A stretch of 64,000 nt of DNA from Paenibacillus chondroitinus NBRC 15376 (GCF_004000765.1 NZ_BILW01000001.1:496001-560000); one strand, 5' to 3'; positions 15,634 through 24,847 are shown, counted from the stretch's first letter. Program-made: numbers and translations. Notes: generated by a model from the letters alone, not told the origin.

Positions 15634-16653
15634 ATGACCAAGCCCAAACAAGTCACCATTGTAGAAGTGGCCGAAGCAGCAGGTGTGTCGATTGCCACCG
15701 TCTCCAATGTGTTGAATCGAGGTGGTATTCGTTCATCGAAAGAGACCATTCGCAAAGTCGAATTGGCTGCTGAACAACTGGGGTATCGACGCAACACGAT
15801 GGCAGCAGGTCTAAGCCGTAACAAAACTTATGAAATCGGTCTCATTATTCCAGCGATGGCCGGCTACTATGGACAGCTTGCCGAACATTTACAGATTGAA
15901 GCGCATCATGCGGGATACCACTTATCCGTTTTCTCTTCGGGAGGTTTTGACCCGGACATTGAACGCAGGCACTTGGAAGTTTTGCAGCAGCGAAGAGTTG
16001 ACGGGTTAATTTGCCATGGTTTAGCCATGGGCTTTGAAACGACGCGCTCTATCGTCAACAGCGGAACACCTTTGGTGCTGATCAATGGATGGGGCTGGCC
16101 GGAGGACATCGCGACAGGAGCTGTGAATCTAGGATTTGCAGGAGCTTGCTTGCAGTCCGTCAAGGTGCTCGCCGATCATGGCTGCGAGGCGATCTGCTAC
16201 TTAGGCAGCAAACGCTCGAAAGTCATCGATGAACAGCGTCTCATCGGTTTTAATGCAGGGATGGCGCAATTCGGTGGGGGTGTGTCCCAAGAAATCGTGG
16301 ATACGATGGGCTTGGATATCGAGGCCTTTCTGCTTGATCTTATGCAGCGGCAAGCAAAGCCTGTTGGCATTGTCGCTTTTGACGATCATGTGGCATTGAG
16401 AGTGTTATCTGCGGCTAATAAGCTGCACATTGATATTCCGGGTCGGCTAAAATTAATTGGAATTAATAACGATTATATTGCGAAAGAAAGCTATCCTGGC
16501 ATTTCAAGCTGGGACATTCCTTATATCGATCAAGCGCAAATGGCGATAAACAAGCTGATGCACAAGATTGGCAACAAAGCGGAGTCAGGCGAAGACCGCG
16601 AAATTGAGGTCCCGCTTACTTTTATAGAACGAGGAACAACCAAACTACAGTAA
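15634..16653 (+). CDS. LacI-family transcriptional repressor
   Basis: A 339-residue regulator with an N-terminal HTH and hinge (TIVEVAEAAGVSIATVSNVLNRGG, about 8-31) and a periplasmic-binding-protein-like sensor domain (YEIGLIIPAMAGYYGQLAEHL onward). It lies directly behind two copies of a TTAAACGTTT palindrome. A third copy stands before the operon at 24.8 kb, so that operon is a likely target as well as its own. The GH88 gene follows by 17 bases, making it first gene of the operon. The inducer is probably an unsaturated or uronic-acid sugar, an inference from the neighbours. Confidence 0.93.
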   Translation: MTKPKQVTIVEVAEAAGVSIATVSNVLNRGGIRSSKETIRKVELAAEQLGYRRNTMAAGLSRNKTYEIGLIIPAMAGYYGQLAEHLQIEAHHAGYHLSVFSSGGFDPDIERRHLEVLQQRRVDGLICHGLAMGFETTRSIVNSGTPLVLINGWGWPEDIATGAVNLGFAGACLQSVKVLADHGCEAICYLGSKRSKVIDEQRLIGFNAGMAQFGGGVSQEIVDTMGLDIEAFLLDLMQRQAKPVGIVAFDDHVALRVLSAANKLHIDIPGRLKLIGINNDYIAKESYPGISSWDIPYIDQAQMAINKLMHKIGNKAESGEDREIEVPLTFIERGTTKLQ

Positions 16654-16670
16654 ACGGAGTGAATCATTGT

Positions 16671-17792
16671 ATGTGGAAACAAGCCATTGAAGATGCTTTA
16701 CAGAAAACGAAAGTGAACATTGAACGTTTTGGGGATTTATTTCCTCATGTCAGCGAAAATGATGTATATCACTTGAATCCGAATACGGATTGGACGGATG
16801 GTTTCTGGTCCGGTATTTTGTGGTTGGGCTACCAATACAGCGGTGACAAAGCATTTCAAGAGGCTGCACAGAAAACGGTGGCAAGCTTTAAGAAAAGATT
16901 GGAAGACAATGTTGCTCTAGATCACCATGATATCGGCTTTTTATATTCCCTTTCCTCCAAAGCGCAGTGGATCATTGAAAAAGATGAGAATGCCAAACAG
17001 CTTACACTTCAGGCTGCTGACGTATTGATGAAGCGCTGGAGACCAAAAGGCCAGTATATTCAAGCTTGGGGTCCAGAAGGCGATGAGCATAACGGTGGCC
17101 GCATTATCATTGACTGCATGATGAATCTGCCGCTTTTGTACTGGGCTTACGAACAAACAGGCGACGCGAAATACAAAGAAGTTGCTGTTATTCATGCCGA
17201 TTTAAGCCGCCGTTATTTGGTACGTGGCGATGATTCCTCTTTCCACACGTTCTATTTTGACCAAGAAAACGGTGAGCCACTGCATGGTGGAACGGCACAA
17301 GGATATAGCGATGGTTCAACATGGACTCGCGGCCAAGCATGGGGGATTTATGGATTCGCGCTTTCTTACCACTATACGAAAAATCCGCTTTACCTGGAAA
17401 CTGCGAAACGTTTGGCTCGTTACTTCTTTGACCGCTTACCGCAGGATGACGTTGTGTACTGGGATTTCAATGCGCCTGTGAACGCAGAAACGAAACGCGA
17501 TAGCTCCGCTTCCGCGATTGCTTCAGCAGGAGCGCTTGAGTTGTTGGAGCATTTGGCTGGAGATGATGCAGACCGTGCTTATTTGGAAAATGCGATTGGG
17601 CGCTCCATGGCTGGACTCGTGAAATCGTATGCAACAATCGGCAAGCCGGATGCACAAGGTTTCATTGAGCGCGGCTCCTACAGTGTACGCGGCGGAAACG
17701 CGCCGGACGACTTCATGATCTGGGGAGATTATTACTACTTGGAAGCGCTTGTACGCATGGAGAAAGGAATCAAAGGTTACTGGTATGAATAA
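16671..17792 (+). CDS. GH88 unsaturated glucuronyl hydrolase
   Basis: A 373-residue (alpha/alpha)6-barrel glycoside hydrolase. HHDIGF places an Asp at 87 and IIDCMMN an Asp at 148, one residue off the Asp88/Asp149 pair known for Bacillus unsaturated glucuronyl hydrolase. RGQAWGIYGFA and RDSSASAIASAGALEL are further family segments. The enzyme removes the 4,5-unsaturated uronic acid left by polysaccharide lyases from glycosaminoglycan- or gellan-like oligosaccharides. No signal peptide, so it acts in the cytoplasm on imported oligosaccharides. ATG 16671 follows ACGGAGTG. It overlaps the next gene by 8 bases. Confidence 0.93.
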   Translation: MWKQAIEDALQKTKVNIERFGDLFPHVSENDVYHLNPNTDWTDGFWSGILWLGYQYSGDKAFQEAAQKTVASFKKRLEDNVALDHHDIGFLYSLSSKAQWIIEKDENAKQLTLQAADVLMKRWRPKGQYIQAWGPEGDEHNGGRIIIDCMMNLPLLYWAYEQTGDAKYKEVAVIHADLSRRYLVRGDDSSFHTFYFDQENGEPLHGGTAQGYSDGSTWTRGQAWGIYGFALSYHYTKNPLYLETAKRLARYFFDRLPQDDVVYWDFNAPVNAETKRDSSASAIASAGALELLEHLAGDDADRAYLENAIGRSMAGLVKSYATIGKPDAQGFIERGSYSVRGGNAPDDFMIWGDYYYLEALVRMEKGIKGYWYE

Positions 17793-18936
17793 TCAAGCGG
17801 CAGCCAGCAGTACCCGTTCTTACTGGGTACAAACCATGCTTCGCATTGCGGATCCGGTTCTTACGGCATTGGCAGATAAACAACTGCGGGCAACCATGCC
17901 TGTTGAAAATAAAAAAGAAGAGCAGCGCCAATACTCGCATCTGGAGGCTTTTGCCCGTACGCTTGTTGGCATTGCTCCTTGGCTGGAAACACCTGCGCTG
18001 GATGCAGAAGAGGAGAAGCTTCGGATACACTACGTCCAACTTGTGCGTACAGGTCTGGATGCGGCGACTGATCCCGAATCGCCTGATTTCATGAACTTTA
18101 GCCACGGATTTCAGCCGATTGTGGACACTGCTTTTCTGTCGCATGCGATTCTGCGAGCTCCTAACACACTTTGGCATGGACTGGAGAGCCGTGTTCAGAG
18201 CAATCTTGTGCAAGCCTTGAAAGCGACGAGAACTCGCAAGCCGGGTTTCAACAACTGGCTGTTGTTCGCTGCGATGACGGAAACCGCGCTCAGATTTATG
18301 GGCGAGGATTGGGACCAGATGCGTGTGGACTTTGCCCTCAAGCAGCATGAGCAGTGGTACCTCGGAGACGGCATGTACGGCGATGGCCCTCACTATCATG
18401 CGGATTACTACAACAGCTTCGTGATTCAGCCTATGCTGGTTGATATCATTGAGCATGTGGATGCGCATTATGAAGATTGGGCTGTTATGCGCAAGGACAT
18501 TTTAGCGCGTGCTCAGCGTTATGCCGCTGTTCAGGAGCGTTCCATCTCTCCTGAGGGTACGTTCCCTGTTATCGGCAGATCGCTTGCTTACCGGTTCGGC
18601 GCTTTCCAGGCGCTGGCTCAGACAGCGCTGCGTCGCGAACTGCCTGCCGGTGTATCTCCAGCGCAAGTTAGATGCGCATTAAGCGCCATTATCACGCGTC
18701 TGATTGAAGCACCGGGCACCTTCGACGAAAAGGGCTGGTTGACGATCGGCCTATGTGGTCACCAGCCTGAACTTGGCGAGCCTTACATCTCTACAGGCAG
18801 CCTATACCTATGCTCCGCTGTCTTCCTGCCGCTAGGCTTGCCGGCGGATGACGCGTTCTGGAGCGATGCGGATGCGCCTTGGACCTCGCAGAAGGTTTGG
18901 TCCGGGCAAACCGTTGCCATTGATAAAGCCATATAA
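17785..18936 (+). CDS. DUF2264 domain protein
   Basis: A 383-residue cytoplasmic protein of the DUF2264 family, predicted (alpha/alpha)-toroid like heparinases and GH88/105 enzymes. Characteristic segments are YSHLEAFARTLVGIAPWLE, FNNWLLFAAMTETALRFMG and YGDGPHYHADYYNSFVIQPML. The start ATG 17785 overlaps the end of the GH88 gene, implying translational coupling. The function of the family is not established; cotranscription with GH88 suggests processing of the same uronic-acid oligosaccharide. A terminator follows. Confidence 0.9.
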   Translation: MNNQAAASSTRSYWVQTMLRIADPVLTALADKQLRATMPVENKKEEQRQYSHLEAFARTLVGIAPWLETPALDAEEEKLRIHYVQLVRTGLDAATDPESPDFMNFSHGFQPIVDTAFLSHAILRAPNTLWHGLESRVQSNLVQALKATRTRKPGFNNWLLFAAMTETALRFMGEDWDQMRVDFALKQHEQWYLGDGMYGDGPHYHADYYNSFVIQPMLVDIIEHVDAHYEDWAVMRKDILARAQRYAAVQERSISPEGTFPVIGRSLAYRFGAFQALAQTALRRELPAGVSPAQVRCALSAIITRLIEAPGTFDEKGWLTIGLCGHQPELGEPYISTGSLYLCSAVFLPLGLPADDAFWSDADAPWTSQKVWSGQTVAIDKAI

Positions 18937-18948
18937 GTTTGGATATCC

Positions 18949-18987
18949 AAAAAGCGCTTTGTTTCCTAGTGAAACAGGCGCTTTTTT
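18949..18987 (+). terminator. Terminator after the LacI-GH88-DUF2264 operon
   Basis: AAAAAGCGC pairs with GCGCTTTTT, with an inner GTTTC/GAAAC stem, ending in six T. Confidence 0.92.
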
Positions 18988-19076
18988 CATGTATACTAAA
19001 CTTCGTTAATTCTTTTATCCCCAAACAGCCTGAATAGTCAATTGTGGATAACTTTGATGAGCCAGAAGAAAGTAGC

Positions 19077-20744
19077 GTGACAGTCTTGAATCAAGATTAT
19101 CAATTAACGGTAGAAGAAGTGCTGGGTAGACCCTTCTTTCAGCAAGCCTATATTGCAGCAGGACAAGAGGGGTTACAGCGGCTAGTGCGCTGGGTGCACA
19201 TCATTGAAGTTATTCAGTTTGAAGAGCTGCTGCAGGGCGGAGAGATGATCCTGACGACGGGGGCTGCCTTTAAGAGCGATACTAAGCTGTTTATGCTCTA
19301 TTTGGAGCAGCTTATTAATAATAACGTTTCCTGTCTTTGCATAGAGATGGGCCATTATTTAAGCGCTATCCCGCAGACGTGGATCGACGCGGCGGAAGCC
19401 TGCGGACTCCCTCTCATTATTTTCCCTCAAGCGGTGCGCTTTATCGACATTACGCAAGATATTCATGCTCACATCATCAATCAACATCATAAAGCACTCC
19501 AAGATTTGGAGAAAATTTCACGAGAATTCCATCGTATGACATTATCTTCGCAGGGCGTATCTCACGTGCTTGGGCTGCTCCAGAGCAGTACAAAAGCCCA
19601 AGTCATCTATATGCCTCAAGATGGCCAACCCAAATTTGTTCCACAGCTGGGGAGCCGGGAGACGACGCAATGGCTGGAAATTTTGAATAGCCAAATAGAA
19701 CGGGAAACAACGGCCAGCAATACAGGCTCTCCAGTCGTTTTTGAATTAGAAGGCCAGACAGTTATCGTACAGCCTGTTGGCGCGATGGGGAAAACATGGG
19801 CCCATATTATTCTTGTTTTAGGTCGTAAACCACAGGAGTATGAGTACTTGATTCTGGACTCCGCCTCTTTGTCGATCGCGCAGGATTTATTGCGCAAACG
19901 CTATATGGAGGAGCGCAAATTGTACTCGCAAACCTTATGGGTAGACGATCTGCTCCATCTTCGAATTCGTGATGAGGAACAGGTCAAAGTCCTGATTGGC
20001 CATGGATTTAAACAGCTGAATGAGCTGCCTTATCATGTTATTTTAATCGAATTTGAACATAGACAGATCGAATACAAATCCGTGCTTGAAGACGGTGATG
20101 GCATAGAATCTGCGGGTATTCATCTTTCATTAGCCGCACGTTCCATTTTTGAGCAGCACACGTTTCATCCCTTATTGACTTTGAAAAATAACCGGCTTGT
20201 CGTCGTAGCTTTTGACAAAACGTCCAAACGGCCTGCCAAAGAGCGGCTTCAGCAGGTGTTTCAGTCGCTTCAACTTTTGAAAGCTGAGGAGGAGATGGAG
20301 CTGACCATCGGAGTTGGCCAAAGCAACCGGAGCTTTTTGCAAGCCCACCGAAGCTATCAAGAAGCGCTTCAAGCGATCTCACTTGCTCCGACACTGCGGG
20401 GCAAAGTGCAGTTTTATGACGAGCTCGGCGTCTTCCAACTGCTTTTTCATATTGCCGACAAGCAAATTCTGCAGTCTTTTGTCCGTACGTATTTAGGGCC
20501 GATTATCGATTATGATCACATGAAAGGCAGCGAGCTGCTGCGCACGCTTAAGGTTTATCTGGACAGCGACGGGTCTAAGCAAATTGCGGCCCAGCAGCTT
20601 TTTATCGTTCGACAGTCCCTTTATTACCGTCTGGAGAAAATAGAGGAGCTGCTAGGCGCAGACTACATGCTTCCTGAGAAACGATTAGCGCTGCAGGTCG
20701 GAATTCGGGCGTATCAACTGCTTTATCCGGAAATAAAATTGTGA
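19077..20744 (+). CDS. adeR: PucR-family transcriptional activator, AdeR-like
   Basis: About 555 residues. The N-terminal PucR domain is clear (LTVEEVLGRPFFQQAYIAAG, then EELLQGGEMILTTGAAF). A central GGDEF-like/CdaR domain follows, and a C-terminal PucR HTH (LKVYLDSDGSKQIAAQQLFIVRQSLYYRLEKIEELLG) ends it. In Bacillus the PucR-family protein AdeR, encoded next to ald, activates alanine dehydrogenase in response to alanine; the same order here supports that name. The start is uncertain: GTG 19044 has no ribosome binding site, and GTG 19077 has a weak AGAAGAAAG before it. Confidence 0.87.
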   Translation: MTVLNQDYQLTVEEVLGRPFFQQAYIAAGQEGLQRLVRWVHIIEVIQFEELLQGGEMILTTGAAFKSDTKLFMLYLEQLINNNVSCLCIEMGHYLSAIPQTWIDAAEACGLPLIIFPQAVRFIDITQDIHAHIINQHHKALQDLEKISREFHRMTLSSQGVSHVLGLLQSSTKAQVIYMPQDGQPKFVPQLGSRETTQWLEILNSQIERETTASNTGSPVVFELEGQTVIVQPVGAMGKTWAHIILVLGRKPQEYEYLILDSASLSIAQDLLRKRYMEERKLYSQTLWVDDLLHLRIRDEEQVKVLIGHGFKQLNELPYHVILIEFEHRQIEYKSVLEDGDGIESAGIHLSLAARSIFEQHTFHPLLTLKNNRLVVVAFDKTSKRPAKERLQQVFQSLQLLKAEEEMELTIGVGQSNRSFLQAHRSYQEALQAISLAPTLRGKVQFYDELGVFQLLFHIADKQILQSFVRTYLGPIIDYDHMKGSELLRTLKVYLDSDGSKQIAAQQLFIVRQSLYYRLEKIEELLGADYMLPEKRLALQVGIRAYQLLYPEIKL

Positions 20745-20791
20745 AAAAAAACCGGATAGATTTTTGACAATTTGTCTAATGGAACAAGATC

Positions 20792-20838
20792 GGATCCCTC
20801 TTATACTTGGAACTATCAAGTGAAGACGGATCCTTTTT
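20792..20838 (+). terminator. Terminator-like hairpin between adeR and ald
   Basis: GGATCC (20792-20797) pairs with GGATCC (20828-20833), with an inner ACTTG/CAAGT stem, followed by TTTTT. It lies just before the ald ribosome binding site, so it may simply end adeR or attenuate ald. Confidence 0.6.
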
Positions 20839-20867
20839 CATGGGTCCCTAGGAGAGGTAGATGCAGA

Positions 20868-21983
20868 ATGATTATTGGGGTTCCTAAGGAAATAAAAAAT
20901 AACGAGTTTCGTGTAGGCATGACGCCTAGTTCCGTGCTTTCTTATACAAATGCGGGGCATGAAGTTTTGGTAGAAACCATGGCAGGTCACAGTATCGGAT
21001 TCACGAATGAAGATTACGTACAAGCAGGAGCGACGATTGTCGCTGCAGCATCGGACGTTTGGGCAGCTGAAATGGTTGTTAAAGTGAAAGAGCCGCTCCC
21101 AGAGGAGTTTGGCTACTTCCATGAGGGTTTGATTTTATACACGTATCTTCACCTTGCACCTGAAGCTGAATTGACACATGCATTAGCTCGCAACAAAGTT
21201 ACTGCAATTGCGTACGAAACCATCCAGTTGGATAATGGCAGTCTTCCATTATTGACGCCAATGAGTGAAGTAGCAGGCCGCATGTCCGTCCAAATCGGCG
21301 CGCATTTCTTGGAGAAAGCGCACGGCGGCAAAGGGATTCTGCTAGGTGGCGTACCTGGTGTTGAGCCCGGAAAAGTAGCCGTAATCGGCGGTGGAATCGT
21401 AGGAGCCAACGCAGCGAAGATGGCGATTGGATTAGGCGCCGATGTTACGATCGTGGACCTGAATCCGGATCGATTGCGCCAATTGGATGATCTCTTCCAG
21501 GGACGTGTGAAAACGATCATGTCCAGTCCTTATAACATCGCCGAAGTTGTGCGAAAAGCTGATTTGGTTGTCGGTGCCGTACTTATTCCTGGCGCTCGCG
21601 CACCACGTCTCGTGACTGAAGAGATGGTCAAAACAATGAGTCCCGGCAGCGTGATTGTGGACGTTGCGATCGACCAAGGCGGCTCCATTGAGACGATAGA
21701 CCGCATCACAACGCATGATCAACCGACTTACGAGAAGCATGGCGTCATTCACTATGCGGTGGCCAATATGCCTGGTGCCGTAGCTCGCACGTCTACATTG
21801 GCTCTGACAAATGTGACCACGCCTTATGGCTTGCAAATTGCCGGCAAAGGGTATGTGCAGGCAGCTCTCGACAATAAAGCCATCGCCAAAGGGATTAATG
21901 TTGTAGCGGGGCACGTTACTTACAAGGCTGTCGCTGAGGCGCATGGCTACGCTTATACGGATATTCAATCTCTTTTACAATAA
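20868..21983 (+). CDS. ald: Alanine dehydrogenase
   Basis: A 371-residue NAD-dependent enzyme converting L-alanine to pyruvate and ammonia. The N terminus [20 protein letters not shown] with Arg15, the [10 protein letters not shown] segment with Lys74 and YLHLAPE with His95 match the catalytic set of the family (Lys75/His96 in Bacillus). The NAD-binding motif is [22 protein letters not shown] 20868 follows AGGAGAGG; the frame extends upstream but without a site. In spore formers ald supports use of alanine during sporulation. Likely activated by the adjacent AdeR-like protein. Confidence 0.96.
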   Translation: MIIGVPKEIKNNEFRVGMTPSSVLSYTNAGHEVLVETMAGHSIGFTNEDYVQAGATIVAAASDVWAAEMVVKVKEPLPEEFGYFHEGLILYTYLHLAPEAELTHALARNKVTAIAYETIQLDNGSLPLLTPMSEVAGRMSVQIGAHFLEKAHGGKGILLGGVPGVEPGKVAVIGGGIVGANAAKMAIGLGADVTIVDLNPDRLRQLDDLFQGRVKTIMSSPYNIAEVVRKADLVVGAVLIPGARAPRLVTEEMVKTMSPGSVIVDVAIDQGGSIETIDRITTHDQPTYEKHGVIHYAVANMPGAVARTSTLALTNVTTPYGLQIAGKGYVQAALDNKAIAKGINVVAGHVTYKAVAEAHGYAYTDIQSLLQ

Positions 21984-21987
21984 GCAT

Positions 21988-22022
21988 AAAAAACCGTCAG
22001 AAAGATTTTCCTGACGGTTTTT
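21988..22022. terminator. Bidirectional terminator between ald and metQ
   Basis: AAAACCGTCAG pairs with CTGACGGTTTT, with A and T runs on both sides, between convergent genes. Confidence 0.92.
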
Positions 22023-22027
22023 CTATG

Positions 22028-22885
22028 TTAGAACGCTGGAACGATAGCGCCTTTGTATTTATCTTCGATGAACTTTTTCGTGTCAGCGGAGTTCAATTCT
22101 TTTGCCAGCTTTTGCATAGCTTCGGAATCTTTGTTGTCCGGACGAGCGACGAGAATGTTCACGTAAGGGGAGTTTTTATCCTCGATGAACAGCGCATCTT
22201 TCGTAGGGTTCAAATTCGCTTGAAGCGCGTAGTTCGTGTTAATGAGCGCTAGATCGAACTCACCGATCGTACGTGGCAGCATAGCCGGGTCAAGCTCTTT
22301 AATTTGAAGTTTTTTGCTGTTTTCGACGATGTCTTTCACAGTTCCTTTAATGCCAACGCCATCTTTCAGCTTGATCAAACCGTTTTTCTCCATCAAAGCT
22401 AGCGCACGGCCCGCATTGGACGGGTCATTCGGGATAGCGACAGCCGCGCCTTCTTTCAATTCAGCAGCGGATTTCACTTTTTGAGAGTAAGCACCAAAAG
22501 GTTCGATGTGTACGCCAACGACTTTAACAAGGTCTTGTTTTTTATCGGCATTGTATTGGTCCAGGTAAGGCTGGTGTTGGAAAAAGTTTGCGTCCAATTG
22601 TTTTTCAAACACTTGCACATTCGGTTGTACATAATCGTTGAACTCGACGACTTCCAAGTTAACGCCTTGAGCCTTCATTTTTGCTTTGATCCCGTTCAAA
22701 ATTTCAGCGTGAGGTACGGAAGACGCGCCAACCTTCAAAGTAACTTCTTTGGCAGGCGTCGTTGCTGCTGGCGCTCCAGAAGCAGCTGGCGCTGTGCTGG
22801 CTTGGTTCTCAGCCGGTTTTTGTCCACATGCGGCAAGCGCCAACACGAAGAATAGAGCAACAAGTGAAACAGAAAGTTTTTTCAT
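22028..22885 (-). CDS. metQ: Methionine-binding lipoprotein MetQ
   Basis: A 285-residue NlpA/MetQ-family protein with a signal peptide and lipobox ending ALAAC, an Ala/Pro linker, and family segments VTLKVGASSVPHAEIL, KQLDANFFQHQPYLDQYN and NDPSNAGRALALMEKNGLI. It binds D- or L-methionine outside the membrane and delivers it to MetNP. It is the last gene of the operon metN-metP-metQ and has its own GGAGG site 30 bases after the permease. Confidence 0.94.
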   Translation of the reverse strand: MKKLSVSLVALFFVLALAACGQKPAENQASTAPAASGAPAATTPAKEVTLKVGASSVPHAEILNGIKAKMKAQGVNLEVVEFNDYVQPNVQVFEKQLDANFFQHQPYLDQYNADKKQDLVKVVGVHIEPFGAYSQKVKSAAELKEGAAVAIPNDPSNAGRALALMEKNGLIKLKDGVGIKGTVKDIVENSKKLQIKELDPAMLPRTIGEFDLALINTNYALQANLNPTKDALFIEDKNSPYVNILVARPDNKDSEAMQKLAKELNSADTKKFIEDKYKGAIVPAF

Positions 22886-22915
22886 GATAAAATGACCTCC
22901 AATAATCGTGATGTC

Positions 22916-23578
22916 TTATTTGCGGTTGTATTTGGCGACCATGCGATCACCAAGCATTTGTAAAAGCTGAACGAAAAGGACTAGGATAACGACGGTGACG
23001 ATCATAATATCCGTACGGAACCGCATATAGCCGTAGCGGAGCGCAAGATCGCCGAGTCCGCCTCCGCCTACGACGCCGGACATGGCGGAGTAGGAGAGCA
23101 GGGCCACAGCCGTCACGGTAACGGCTGAGATCAAGCCCGAGCGTGCTTCCGGCAGCAGAACGCGCCAGACGATTTGCCATGGCGTTGCGCCCATCGACTG
23201 AGCGGCTTCAATGACGCCGCTCTCGATCTCGCGCAGCGCGGATTCGACCAGCCGCGCCAGGAAGGGCGCGGCGGCGATCACGAGAGGCGGGATCGCGCCT
23301 TTCACGCCGATCGTGGTGTGCACGAGCGCCTTCGTGATCGGGAACACCGAAATCATGAGAATAACGAAGGGCACGGAGCGCAGGATGTTCACGATCAATG
23401 AGAGCACACCGTATAGCGGCATATTTTGCAGCAACTGCCCTTTGGAAGTAAGGAATAAAATAATGCCAAGGGCTAAGCCAATGATGATAGTGAACAGGAG
23501 CGACCACCCCAACATGACTAGTGTGTCGGCGGTTGCTTTGGCAATCTCAGCCCAGTTAATCTCCCAAGTCATATTCAT
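22916..23578 (-). CDS. metP: Methionine ABC transporter permease
   Basis: A 220-residue MetI-type permease with five predicted membrane segments and the EAA loop ESGVIEAAQSMGATPWQIVWRVLLPEARSGL, which couples to the ATPase. The start ATG follows GGAGGTGATG and overlaps the metN stop by 4 bases. The central part (about 23030-23390) has markedly higher GC than flanking genes. Confidence 0.95.
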   Translation of the reverse strand: MNMTWEINWAEIAKATADTLVMLGWSLLFTIIIGLALGIILFLTSKGQLLQNMPLYGVLSLIVNILRSVPFVILMISVFPITKALVHTTIGVKGAIPPLVIAAAPFLARLVESALREIESGVIEAAQSMGATPWQIVWRVLLPEARSGLISAVTVTAVALLSYSAMSGVVGGGGLGDLALRYGYMRFRTDIMIVTVVILVLFVQLLQMLGDRMVAKYNRK

Positions 23579-24603
23579 GGGGCCATCACCTCCACATCCA
23601 TTCCTTCTTGCTTCAATTTAGCAATAACAGCCTCGATTTCCTCTTGATGAGCACCGGATAATTGCACGACCAATTGGCCGTACGGCACCCCTTTCATGGA
23701 AGAAATGGTACCTTGCAAAATAGCAAAGGTCACATTCGTCGATTTGACAGTCTCGAAGAGAATCGGTTCATACGTCTTCGCTCCGATATACGTAATCCGA
23801 ATGACAGTACCTTGCGTATTTCCACTGTTCAGGTTCATGCCGTCTTCCGTTACGCTGCTCGCAAAATCAGCAACCTGTCCGACGAAATCCTTCGTTACCG
23901 GATGCTGAGGCTGTAGGAACACATCGAGCACTTTCCCGGTTTCGACGATCAAACCTTTCTCCATGACAGCAACGCGGTCACAAATCGCGCGAATGACCTG
24001 CATTTCATGCGTAATTAGCAGGATCGTAATGCCAAGTTTCCGGTTAATATCGAGCAGCAGAGCGAGAATGGCATTCGTAGTCTGCGGATCAAGGGCAGAA
24101 GTAGCTTCGTCGCAGAGCAAAATGTCCGGATGGTTAGCTAGCGCTCTGGCAATACCGACACGCTGCTTCTGTCCACCCGAGAGCTGGTTGGGATATTTGC
24201 CGGCATGGTCCTGCAGTCCCACCAATTCAAGCAGCTCTTTAATCCGTGCTTTTATTTCAGCTTGTCCCATACCCGCCAGCTTCAGCGGGAAAGCGATATT
24301 ATCGGCAACCGTAGAGGAGGAGAGCAAATTGAAATGTTGAAAAATCATGCCGATCTTGCGGCGCTTTACTTGCAGCTGTTTGGCATTTAAACTTGTCATA
24401 TCTTCGCCGTCGATGGTGATGCTTCCCGAGGATGGACGTTCAAGTAAATTTACACATCGCAACAAGGTGCTTTTCCCTGCGCCGGAATGTCCGATGATGC
24501 CGAAGATTTCTCCGCGATCGATATGTAAATGGATCTGCTGGATAGCCGGTACACGTCCCGGTACATCCTCGTACACTTTTTGTAAGTTCTCGATATGAAT
24601 CAG
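23575..24603 (-). CDS. metN: Methionine ABC transporter ATPase; probable CTG start
   Basis: Walker A GHSGAGKST, signature LSGGQKQRVGIARAL, Walker B ILLCDEATSALD, and a C-terminal ACT-like NIL domain (from about 265), the regulatory methionine-binding part of MetN. The first standard start, GTG 24576, would remove the opening beta-strand IHIENLQKV. The frame continues upstream to a stop at 24616-24618, and a perfect AGGAGG (24612-24617 on the minus strand) lies 8 bases before CTG (24601-24603) and 5 before ATC (24604-24606). With CTG the protein is 342 residues, close to the 341 of Bacillus MetN. The ATPase drives methionine import. Confidence 0.92.
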   Translation of the reverse strand: MIHIENLQKVYEDVPGRVPAIQQIHLHIDRGEIFGIIGHSGAGKSTLLRCVNLLERPSSGSITIDGEDMTSLNAKQLQVKRRKIGMIFQHFNLLSSSTVADNIAFPLKLAGMGQAEIKARIKELLELVGLQDHAGKYPNQLSGGQKQRVGIARALANHPDILLCDEATSALDPQTTNAILALLLDINRKLGITILLITHEMQVIRAICDRVAVMEKGLIVETGKVLDVFLQPQHPVTKDFVGQVADFASSVTEDGMNLNSGNTQGTVIRITYIGAKTYEPILFETVKSTNVTFAILQGTISSMKGVPYGQLVVQLSGAHQEEIEAVIAKLKQEGMDVEVMAP

Positions 24604-24664
24604 GATGAATACCTCCTATCCCAAGCAAATAATGGTGACGATATATTTTGACCGACGGTAGATT

Positions 24665-24693
24665 ATTTTATAAGAAATTGTAAAGGGAAGCAA
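24665..24693 (-). promoter_or_regulatory. Promoter of the metNPQ operon
   Basis: On the minus strand TTGCTT, a 17-base spacer, then TAAAAT. The leader between it and metN is only about 50 bases, too short for an S-box riboswitch. Confidence 0.6.
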
Positions 24694-24762
24694 CAGCCAA
24701 AATATGAAAAAATGAATGTTCCGTCAGTCATTGACGCTGCATATGATTGCATATAAACTTGA

Positions 24763-24777
24763 GTTAAACGTTTCAAC
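24763..24777 (+). promoter_or_regulatory. Third copy of the LacI-type operator
   Basis: GTTAAACGTTTCAAC shares the TTAAACGTTT core and spacing of the two operators at 15567 and 15599. It lies just downstream of a TATAAA box (24752-24757), a position suited to repression, and 60-70 bases before the gene at 24848. Confidence 0.75.
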
Positions 24778-24847
24778 TAAGAAAGACAGCGCTTTATTAT
24801 ACAAATAAACCGTTATCTTTGATGAACGACGCAAGGGGATGACAAAT

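Noticed and set aside
17770..18468. 232-codon minus-strand frame inside the DUF2264 gene
   Set aside because: Shadow of a conserved plus-strand gene; composition is not protein-like.
24763..24777. The LacI-type operator as a CcpA cre site
   Set aside because: The TG and CA ends of cre are absent at the required spacing, and the same motif stands twice before a LacI-type gene.
24604..24838. S-box (SAM) riboswitch before metN
   Set aside because: The promoter lies about 50 bases upstream of metN, and none of the S-box core sequences is present.
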